From an uncultured Acidobacteriota bacterium (GTDB taxonomy: Bacteria; Acidobacteriota; JAAYUB01), in NCBI GenBank assembly GCA_937925645.1, contig CALAMB010000001.1, positions 1 to 22,422 on the forward strand: 22,422 nt of DNA, written 5' to 3'. A program made the translations under genes and the position numbers. Below the pieces are notes generated by a model. It worked only from the letters and a program-made list of their open reading frames with translations, searched no databases and was not told the origin of the DNA. Below, piece by piece: positions 15,502 to 21,391 of the stretch. The number at the start of each line of letters is the position of its first letter. Position 1 is the first letter of the stretch.

Positions 15502-16879
15502 CGACAGCTACAAGGGCTACCGCGGCGAAGCCCTGGCCGCCTTGAAAAACTTCAACGCCCTGGTCTGGAGCGATGTCGAGATTCACAGCACCCAAGGCGT
15601 CTTCACCGGTATCATCCTGCCCCGGTCGGAAACCGCGGACCCTTACCACATCGTGCTCAAGCTCCGGAACGGGTACAACGTGGGCATCGCCGCCGCCGGC
15701 ATCTCGGACATCGTCATCGCCGGCCGTAAGGAAGCCCACTACAAGATCCCCGAAAAGGAATTCCCCTTCGACCCGAAGAAACCCCGGGTCAAGCTCCTGG
15801 GCACCGGCGGCACCATCGCCAGCCGGCTCGACTACCGCACCGGCGCCGTCATTCCGGCCTTTTCGCCCGGCGAACTCTACGGATCGGTCCCCGAGCTGGC
15901 CGACATCTGCAACCTGGAAACCGAAAAACTCTACGGCGTGTTCAGCGAAAACATGGGTCCGGAGCAGTGGCGGGGCACCGCCGAGGCCATCGGCCGCGAG
16001 ATCGCGAAGGGGGTCCAGGGCATCGTCATCGGCCACGGCACCGACACGATGCACCACACCGCCGCCATCCTCTCGTTCATGGTCCAGGATTCGCCGGTGC
16101 CCATCGTGATGGTGGGGTCGCAGCGCTCCAGCGACCGCCCGTCGTCCGACGCGGCGCTGAACCTGATGCACAGCGTCAAAGCCGCCGCCGAGAGCGACCT
16201 GGCGGAGGTGATGGTCTGCATGTTCGGGCCCACCTCCGACGAGTACGGCCTGCTCCACCGGGGGACGCGGGTGCGCAAAATGCACTCCAGCTACCGGTCC
16301 ACGTTCCGCACCATCGGCGATATCCCGCTGGCCATGGTCAGCCGGGAGACGATCACCCCGCTGCGCCCGGACTACAAGCCGCGCCGGCGGGACCGGAACG
16401 TGACCATCAACACGGCGTTCGAGGAGATGGTGTCGATCGTCTACTATTATCCCAACATGCGGCCCGACATCATCGACTCGCTCATCGACAACGGGTACCG
16501 GGGCATCATCATCGCCGGCACCGGACTCGGCCATGTCAACAAACCGCTGTACCCGGCCCTGAAGCGGGCGCAGGAAAAGAACATCGCCGTCTACATGACG
16601 GTGCAGACGCTGTGGGGCTACGTTCAGATGTACGTCTACGACACGGGCCGCGACATGATGGAGCTGGGCGTCGTGCCCATGGCCAACATGCTCCCCGAGG
16701 TGGCCTACGTGAAACTGGGATGGGCGCTGGGGCAGACGAGCGACCTGGAGGAAGTCCGGCGGATCATGTACACGCCCATCGCCGGCGAGATCACCGAGCG
16801 CGAACCCTGCAACGGCTACCTGATCTTCCAGGGCGGGATCCCCGAGGTGGAGGAATTCATCTCCCGCTACCACCGCTGA
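15491..16879 (+). CDS. gatD: Glu-tRNA(Gln) amidotransferase subunit D (archaeal-type GatD)
   Basis: Glutaminase subunit that frees ammonia for GatE; built on an L-asparaginase fold. 462 residues. The N-terminal small barrel specific to GatD is present (about 8-80: GVFTGIILPR, LKLRNGYNVGIA), followed by the asparaginase domain from about 98. Catalytic residues are all visible: Thr108 in LLGTGGTIAS, Thr184-Asp185 in GHGTDTMHHTA, and Lys263 in RKMHSSYRS. The second asparaginase lobe ends with IFQGGIPEVEEF. The N-terminal barrel and the gatE partner exclude an ordinary asparaginase. The start ATG overlaps gatE by 11 bases and has AGGAGG at 6 bases, so the two subunits should be made together. The sodN gene follows 146 bases downstream on the same strand. 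Confidence 0.96.
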   Translation: MSADDSYKGYRGEALAALKNFNALVWSDVEIHSTQGVFTGIILPRSETADPYHIVLKLRNGYNVGIAAAGISDIVIAGRKEAHYKIPEKEFPFDPKKPRVKLLGTGGTIASRLDYRTGAVIPAFSPGELYGSVPELADICNLETEKLYGVFSENMGPEQWRGTAEAIGREIAKGVQGIVIGHGTDTMHHTAAILSFMVQDSPVPIVMVGSQRSSDRPSSDAALNLMHSVKAAAESDLAEVMVCMFGPTSDEYGLLHRGTRVRKMHSSYRSTFRTIGDIPLAMVSRETITPLRPDYKPRRRDRNVTINTAFEEMVSIVYYYPNMRPDIIDSLIDNGYRGIIIAGTGLGHVNKPLYPALKRAQEKNIAVYMTVQTLWGYVQMYVYDTGRDMMELGVVPMANMLPEVAYVKLGWALGQTSDLEEVRRIMYTPIAGEITEREPCNGYLIFQGGIPEVEEFISRYHR

Positions 16880-16991
16880 CGGTCATTCCGCCGAACCGCC
16901 GGCGAATCCGCCGTCCGGCGAGTCGCCTGTCCGGATCAAGCCGGCGGTCCGAATCCATCCGCTGTGATTTTGAATCTGTGTTCCGTGAACC

Positions 16992-17006
16992 GGGCGCGCT
17001 GCGCCC
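16992..17006 (+). promoter_or_regulatory. Small hairpin just before the sodN ribosome-binding site
   Basis: Inverted repeat GGGCGC-GCT-GCGCCC ends five bases before AAGGAGG. No T-tract follows, so it is not a terminator; it could affect translation or be chance in GC-rich DNA. I find no convincing promoter in 16880-17025, so sodN may be read through from gatED. Confidence 0.3.
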
Positions 17007-17025
17007 CTTCAAGGAGGAGATCGAG

Positions 17026-17511
17026 ATGAAAAAAGCCATGCTCCTGCTCGCGATGACGGCCGTGCTGTCGGCGCTGGCGCCGGCTCTTCGCGCCCACTGC
17101 GAGATTCCATGCGGCATCTTCGGCGACGAGATGCGGGTCCAGGCGATTGCCGAAGACATCGACACCGTGGAGAAATCCATGCAGCAGATCGTTCAGCTCT
17201 CGGCGCAGGGCGATAAGAACTACAACCAGCTGGTGCGCTGGGTCGTGAACAAGGAGACGCACGCGGGCTATATTCAAGAGACCGTCGCTCAGTATTTCCT
17301 GACCCAGCGGATCAAACCGGCGGACGCGACGGATGAGGCCAAACACGCCCTGTACATCCGCCAGTTGACCCTGCTGCACGAAATGCTCATCGTGGCGATG
17401 CAGGCGAAACAGAGCACCGACCTGAGCCGCGTGGCGAGACTGCGCGAACTGTTGGCAGCGTTCCGCAAGGCCTACTTCGGAGAGTCGGCGACTACCGGTC
17501 ACCAACACTGA
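17026..17511 (+). CDS. sodN: Nickel superoxide dismutase with Sec-type signal peptide
   Basis: 161 residues. Dismutates superoxide to oxygen and peroxide using nickel held by an N-terminal hook. A signal-like leader (residues 1-23: MKKA then a hydrophobic stretch, ending ALRA) is followed immediately by the hook HCEIPCGIF (24-32), matching the family HCDLPCGVY: mature His1, Cys2, Pro5 and Cys6 are present, Asp3 is Glu and Tyr9 is Phe. The rest is the four-helix body (VVNKETHAGYIQETVAQYF near 75-93, AMQAKQSTD near 125-133). In Streptomyces a short propeptide is cut by SodX; here ordinary signal-peptidase cleavage after Ala23 would expose His1 and place the enzyme outside the cytoplasm. Start ATG follows AAGGAGGAG. 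No sodX-like gene is next to it. Confidence 0.9.
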   Translation: MKKAMLLLAMTAVLSALAPALRAHCEIPCGIFGDEMRVQAIAEDIDTVEKSMQQIVQLSAQGDKNYNQLVRWVVNKETHAGYIQETVAQYFLTQRIKPADATDEAKHALYIRQLTLLHEMLIVAMQAKQSTDLSRVARLRELLAAFRKAYFGESATTGHQH

Positions 17512-17578
17512 CGGGTTGTCCTGAATAACGATACAATCGAATCCAGATATCAGGCCGGGATCGCTCTAAACAACGATG

Positions 17579-17600
17579 CCTCCGTGTGTTCGACCGGAGG
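17579..17600 (+). repeat. Inverted repeat CCTCCG-N10-CGGAGG
   Basis: Perfect 6-base arms around a 10-base loop, about 70 bases after the sodN stop and 20 bases before the next promoter. No T-tract follows. It could be a 3' end hairpin of the sodN transcript or an operator for the downstream promoter. Confidence 0.35.
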
Positions 17601-17620
17601 TTCCCGGTTGTCGTTTCCAC

Positions 17621-17648
17621 TTGACCTGTATCGGGAAAACAGTATAAT
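17621..17648 (+). promoter_or_regulatory. Strong sigma70-type promoter
   Basis: TTGACC (five of six) and TATAAT (six of six) with a 16-base spacer; the best promoter in the window. Transcription would start near 17655, in an AT-rich patch unusual for this GC-rich region. Confidence 0.75.
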
Positions 17649-17654
17649 TAAAAT

Positions 17655-17732
17655 TGTTTGAAACATTCTCTATACCCTCCCCAATCCACCTTATGGTGAC
17701 GGCTGCCCTGGTACCCACAGGGCAGTTTTTTT
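17655..17732 (+). ncRNA. Candidate small RNA or attenuated leader, about 75-80 nt
   Basis: A near-consensus promoter is followed by a short transcript that must end at a perfect terminator. Inside it are a CACC-TTAT-GGTG hairpin (17687-17698) and the terminator stem, with a C-rich single-stranded stretch (about 17675-17682) between the start and the first hairpin. It matches no RNA family I recognise (not 6S, SRP RNA, tmRNA or a riboswitch class I know). It may be an independent small RNA or an attenuator in front of the prepilin peptidase gene. Confidence 0.45.
17703..17732 (+). terminator. Rho-independent terminator
   Basis: Perfect 8-base stem CTGCCCTG / CAGGGCAG around a 7-base loop, followed by seven T. 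It ends the short transcript from the 17621-17648 promoter and could also stop read-through from sodN. Confidence 0.9.
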
Positions 17733-17868
17733 GTTGATTCGAAGGGTTTTTTCGGCTAACGTGGCCTCGCCTGCAGGTATCGGATCCGCCCCGCATATGT
17801 CCGGATCCGGCTTGGCGGTATGCCTCGAACCGGTCGAAACCGGCGAATATCGAAAGGCCCCAACGTTC

Positions 17869-18699
17869 ATGATCTATTTAGTGATTTTCGCCTTCGGCAT
17901 CGTGGTGGGCAGCTTCCTGAACGTCTGCATCTACCGGGTGCCCCGCGAACGCTCGATCATCACGCCCCGTTCGGCCTGCCCGGGCTGCGGCCGGCCCATC
18001 TCATTCTATGACAACGTTCCTCTCCTGAGTTTCCTGATCCTGCGCGGGCGGTGCCGCCGGTGCGGGGCCGCCATCTCGTGGCAGTACCCCGCGGTCGAGG
18101 CGCTCAACGGCCTGCTTTGGGTCGCCGCGTATCTCGGGTGGGGATTGACCCCGTCCGCGCTGCTTTACGCCGGCTTCAGCAGCGCGATGCTGGTTTTGGT
18201 CTTCATCGACGCCCGGCATCGCATTCTCCCCCACGGCATCACCGTGGGCGGTTGGCTGATCGGGCTGCTCTCCGCCCCCTGGCAGTCGATCCACCAGCTC
18301 GAAGCGCCGAATGTCGCCCGGTTGCTGGGCCTGCTGGGCGTGACGGCGGCGGACGAGCGGATCTTGGCCTGGATGGGTTCGCTGGTCGGTTCCCTGCTGG
18401 GGGCGGGCATGTTGCTGGTGGTCGCCGTCGGCTACTACCTGGTCCGCCGGGAAGAAGGCATGGGACACGGCGACATCATCCTCATGGGGCTGGTCGGCTC
18501 GGTGCTGGGCTGGGGGCGAACCCTGCTCACCGTCTTTCTGGGATCGTTACTCGGCGCGCTGGTGGGGCTGCTGCTCATCCACCGGGCCGGCGGCGACCGA
18601 AAATACGAAATTCCGTTCGGCACTTTTCTGGGTGTCGCCGCGGTCATCGCCCTGTTCTTCGGGGACATCCTGCTTGACTGGTACTGGAGTCTGCTGTGA
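17869..18699 (+). CDS. pilD: Prepilin peptidase / N-methyltransferase (A24 family)
   Basis: Inner-membrane aspartic protease that trims and N-methylates type IV pilin-like and type II secretion pseudopilin precursors. 276 residues, nearly all hydrophobic helices. The N-terminal methylase part has the GSFLNVCIYRVPR signature and a four-cysteine zinc site (Cys37, 40, 62, 65: C-x2-C-x21-C-x2-C). Catalytic aspartates are Asp114 (VFIDARHRILP) and Asp202 (MGHGDIILMG); the usual G-x-G-D-x-K motif has Ile for Lys. I start at the ATG 17869, which puts the first helix at the N-terminus; its Shine-Dalgarno (AAAGG at 11 bases) is weak. In-frame upstream codons run back into the terminator and are not credible. 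It overlaps the histidine kinase by GTGA. Confidence 0.93.
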   Translation: MIYLVIFAFGIVVGSFLNVCIYRVPRERSIITPRSACPGCGRPISFYDNVPLLSFLILRGRCRRCGAAISWQYPAVEALNGLLWVAAYLGWGLTPSALLYAGFSSAMLVLVFIDARHRILPHGITVGGWLIGLLSAPWQSIHQLEAPNVARLLGLLGVTAADERILAWMGSLVGSLLGAGMLLVVAVGYYLVRREEGMGHGDIILMGLVGSVLGWGRTLLTVFLGSLLGALVGLLLIHRAGGDRKYEIPFGTFLGVAAVIALFFGDILLDWYWSLL

Positions 18700-20528
18700 G
18701 CGGCGGCCTGCCCCCGCGGCACACGATCTATATCCTGGGGGGGATCGTCACGCTGGCCATCGTGTCGGCGGTGGCGATGAACGTGTTTCTCACCATCCAC
18801 GTGCACAAGGTTCAGTCCGAGCGCAACGACGCGCTCCGGGCGGCGACGGTGGGCCGGGTGATCGCTCAGCTTCAGCTCGTGATGCATTCCCCGCTGACCC
18901 GCCAGCAGCGCCTGATCCGGCTGCAGGGGATCTACTCGCGGGAGGGGTTGTACCTGCTGCAGATCCGGGATCCCGAGGGAGTCACGCAATACGGCCATTC
19001 CTCCATCAGCATCCCGCCGGCCATCGTTCAAAAACTGTCGCTCGAGGAGCTGCAGGCCGCACGTCCGGGGCCGGACCAGGTGCTGATGGACGCGGTAACC
19101 GTAATGCACCACGGCCAGATGCCGGTGATTCTGGCCCGAACCGTGTTGTACACCGACGGCCTGAAACCATCCTTCCTGGTGTTCATGCTGATCAAGGATC
19201 CGGAACCGCCGCTCATGGGGACCTTCGAACAGTTCGCGGTGCTCTTCCAGACGATCGCCATCCTGGCCCTGCTGGCGCTGGGCTGGTATCTGCTGCGCCG
19301 CGCCGTCCGTCCCTACGAATCGCTGGTGCGTGAAATCCGGCATTCGTCCAACGGGCTGAAGACCGCGTCCGAACCGTACGCCGACGAGGTCTCGGTCCTG
19401 GTGGGTTCGTTCAAGGACGTGATCCGCCAGCTCCGCGACAAGGAACGGGAGCTTCAAGCCCTGCACCAGCAGGCCACCCTGCGGGCGGATCTGTCCGAAC
19501 GGCGCGTGCGGGACGTCTTTCGTTGTCTGCCGCTGGCGATTCTGTCGATGGACGCGCGCGGTGTCTTCCAGGAGTGCAACCCGGCTCTGGAGGAGTTGCT
19601 GGGCCGCAAGCGGGTGGCGTTCACCAACCAGTCGTACCGGGATATTTTTCAGGATCAGCCGGAAATCCGCGCGACGATCGATGCCGCCTGGGGTGATCAA
19701 CGGAGCATCACCCGCCGCCTGCTCAAGATGGCGGTTCCCGGCAACGAGGAGCAGGATCGGACGATCAGCCTGTCGCTCTTTCCGCTGGGAGGTGACGAGG
19801 GCATGGTCGGAGTGATCGAGGACGTCACCGGGCCGATGCAGCTTCAGGAGCGCTTGCGGCTGCAGGAGAACCTGGCCGCCCAGGGAGAAATGGCGGCGGG
19901 GATCGCGCATGAGCTCAAGAACGCGTTGTCCACCATCAGTGGGTATGCCCAGATGTTGCTGGGCAACGCCCGGCCGGGCGCGGAGCAGAAACGGGCGGCC
20001 GCGCTGGTTCAGGAGGTGGAGGAAATGGCCCGGGTGATCACCGATTTTCTGGAATACGCCCGGCCGATGCCCCTGGAGTACCGGCCGGTCGCGTTGGATG
20101 GCGTGATCGCCGAGCAGGTCAGCTTCTTTGCCGAACGCCATCCCGAAGTTGAATTCCACCGCCAGTTGATTCCCTGCCAGGTCTCGGGCGAAGAACACCT
20201 GCTGAAAAAGGCGGTGCACAACCTGCTGCTCAACGCGGTCCAGGCGCTGGAGAAGTCGCCGGTGAAGCGGGTGGATGTCCGGTTGGAGGCGCTGTCGGGC
20301 CAGCAGGTCCGGGTGTGGATCGAGGATACCGGGCCCGGCATCGAGGCGAAAGCCCTGGGGCGCATCTTCACCCCGTTTTTCACGACCCGCCCCGGCGGCA
20401 CCGGCATGGGCCTGGCCGTGGTCCACAAGATCGTGGCCCTGCACGGCGGGGTGATCCGCGTGCAGTCGGAACCCGGCCGCGGCACCGGCGTGGAGATGGA
20501 CCTGCCCGTGCCGCCGCCGGCCGGCTGA
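18696..20528 (+). CDS. PAS-containing membrane histidine kinase (PilS/NtrB-like)
   Basis: 610-residue two-component sensor. Two membrane helices (about 10-34 and 178-201) bracket an extracytoplasmic sensor of about 140 residues; a linker/HAMP-like helix, a PAS domain (about 270-380), a dimerisation helix with phospho-acceptor His405 (GIAHELKNALSTISGYAQ) and an ATPase domain follow: N box HNLLLNAVQAL (508-518), EDTGPGIE (543-550), FTPFFTTRPGGTGMGLAVV (558-576). Architecture and the HELKN type resemble NtrB/PilS/AtoS kinases that pair with sigma54 activators. The GTG start overlaps the pilD stop as GTGA, with GGAG at 6 bases, implying coupled translation and a possible role in type IV pilus or secretion control. 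No response regulator follows, since the next gene is on the other strand. Confidence 0.92.
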   Translation: MSGGLPPRHTIYILGGIVTLAIVSAVAMNVFLTIHVHKVQSERNDALRAATVGRVIAQLQLVMHSPLTRQQRLIRLQGIYSREGLYLLQIRDPEGVTQYGHSSISIPPAIVQKLSLEELQAARPGPDQVLMDAVTVMHHGQMPVILARTVLYTDGLKPSFLVFMLIKDPEPPLMGTFEQFAVLFQTIAILALLALGWYLLRRAVRPYESLVREIRHSSNGLKTASEPYADEVSVLVGSFKDVIRQLRDKERELQALHQQATLRADLSERRVRDVFRCLPLAILSMDARGVFQECNPALEELLGRKRVAFTNQSYRDIFQDQPEIRATIDAAWGDQRSITRRLLKMAVPGNEEQDRTISLSLFPLGGDEGMVGVIEDVTGPMQLQERLRLQENLAAQGEMAAGIAHELKNALSTISGYAQMLLGNARPGAEQKRAAALVQEVEEMARVITDFLEYARPMPLEYRPVALDGVIAEQVSFFAERHPEVEFHRQLIPCQVSGEEHLLKKAVHNLLLNAVQALEKSPVKRVDVRLEALSGQQVRVWIEDTGPGIEAKALGRIFTPFFTTRPGGTGMGLAVVHKIVALHGGVIRVQSEPGRGTGVEMDLPVPPPAG

Positions 20529-20549
20529 GTTCCCGGTTCGCTGGCGGGA

Positions 20550-21263
20550 TTACTGCTGAAAACTGTATGGTTTCTTCTGCTTCCCCACCTGATCGTAATA
20601 CGGAACGGTGTTCCGCCACCAGTTGTGCCGGTTCCGGAATTCACCCATGAACCGCCCGGGAAAGAAGATCACGTTGTCGAGGCCGGTATTGAGGCCGCAG
20701 GTGGACAGGATCGGTCCGGAGACCAGGAAGTAATCCAGGCAACCGTCGCCGTTGTAAGACCAGTAGGGCGGAGTGTACCGTCCGTCCAGCACGCGGGGAT
20801 GATAGCCGTAATAGTAATAGTAGGGGGAGGGATAAAATCCCGCGGATTCCGACTCCAGGAAGGAGTAGTCCTTCCGGTCCGCGGCGTCGGCGCTCACGCC
20901 ATCCGCGTCGGTCAGCTCGAAATGGTTGCCTTGGACGCTGATGCCGGAACTGAGGGTCAGCCGCACCGGGCCGGAATTGGCGTGGTCCGGAACGATCACC
21001 ACGGCCATGTTGTCCTGCCAGAGCATGAGCCGGGCGCGAGCGCCGTTGAATTCCACAAAACCGGGCGCCGCCACGTTTTTCATGTTCTCGGCCCACACCC
21101 GGTTGGTGTCACCCAGCGCGAACCCGCGTCCCTTGAGGATCACCGTCGTGCCGGGAGGGCCGGAATCCGGAAATATCCCTTCGATGGCAATGCGGGCATC
21201 AGCCGCCGATACCGCCGTCACCAGCAGGGCCATCAGGCCGAGGACGAGACAGCTCTTGTTCAT
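20550..21263 (-). CDS. Secreted IPT/TIG-domain protein, Tyr-rich
   Basis: 237-residue exported protein of unknown function. Signal peptide at about 1-20 (ending TAVSA). An IPT/TIG-type Ig fold at about 27-118 opens with IEGIFPDSGPPGTTVILKG, the usual 'P-x-x-G-x-x-G-T-x-V-x-I-x-G-x-x-F' pattern. The C-terminal part (about 130-237) is unusual: a Tyr-rich run (YPSPYYYYYGYHP at 144-156), many aromatic residues and two cysteines (175, 189). Start ATG 21261-21263 follows GGAGG at 5 bases. It converges with the histidine kinase across a 21-base gap that holds no visible terminator. An extended -10 lies upstream. Confidence 0.8.
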   Translation of the reverse strand: MNKSCLVLGLMALLVTAVSAADARIAIEGIFPDSGPPGTTVILKGRGFALGDTNRVWAENMKNVAAPGFVEFNGARARLMLWQDNMAVVIVPDHANSGPVRLTLSSGISVQGNHFELTDADGVSADAADRKDYSFLESESAGFYPSPYYYYYGYHPRVLDGRYTPPYWSYNGDGCLDYFLVSGPILSTCGLNTGLDNVIFFPGRFMGEFRNRHNWWRNTVPYYDQVGKQKKPYSFQQ

Positions 21264-21294
21264 CAAATCCTCCGAAAGATCAGATTCCTCTTTT

Positions 21295-21303
21295 ATTATC
21301 GCA
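21295..21303 (-). promoter_or_regulatory. Extended -10 promoter of the IPT/TIG gene
   Basis: Minus-strand TGC followed by GATAAT (21295-21300, five of six matches), lying just after the terminator of the upstream PKD gene and giving a leader of about 25-30 bases. Confidence 0.45.
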
Positions 21304-21325
21304 TCAGCCGGGTAAAAGTTGCGTG

Positions 21326-21358
21326 AAAAAAGCCCGGTCCGGTTGTCCCGGACCGGGC
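21326..21358 (-). terminator. Rho-independent terminator of the PKD/Ig-repeat gene
   Basis: On the minus strand a perfect 11-base stem GCCCGGTCCGG / CCGGACCGGGC with a 5-base loop runs into six T. It starts about 35 bases past the stop of the PKD gene and insulates the IPT/TIG gene. Confidence 0.92.
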
Positions 21359-21391
21359 GGAACCGCAGCCGTCGGGCGGCGGAAAAACGGA

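Larger units (their letters stand above)
17512..17868. other. Gene-free stretch with candidate small RNA
   Basis: This 357-base gap between sodN and the prepilin peptidase holds an inverted repeat (17579-17600), a near-consensus promoter (17621-17648) and a strong terminator (17703-17732). The remaining 17733-17868 shows no clear promoter for the downstream gene and no conserved-looking reading frame. Confidence 0.7.

Noticed and set aside
15281..16873. 530-codon minus-strand open frame opposite gatD
   Set aside because: Spans gatE and gatD in antisense, low-complexity His/Val/Asp-rich translation, no recognisable domain.
15491..16879. Reading gatD as a plain type I L-asparaginase
   Set aside because: The GatD-specific N-terminal barrel with LKLRNGYNVGIA and the overlapping gatE make the tRNA amidotransferase role far more likely.
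17693..17737. Short open frame of 14 codons inside the candidate small RNA
   Set aside because: No Shine-Dalgarno, runs through the terminator stem and T-tract, and shows no run of regulatory codons typical of leader peptides.
17731..17868. Upstream TTG start extending the prepilin peptidase by 46 residues
   Set aside because: It begins in the terminator T-tract and adds non-hydrophobic residues before the conserved first membrane helix.
18435..20444. 669-codon minus-strand open frame opposite pilD and the histidine kinase
   Set aside because: Antisense to two genes with complete conserved motifs; the translation is rich in His, Gln and Arg without domains.
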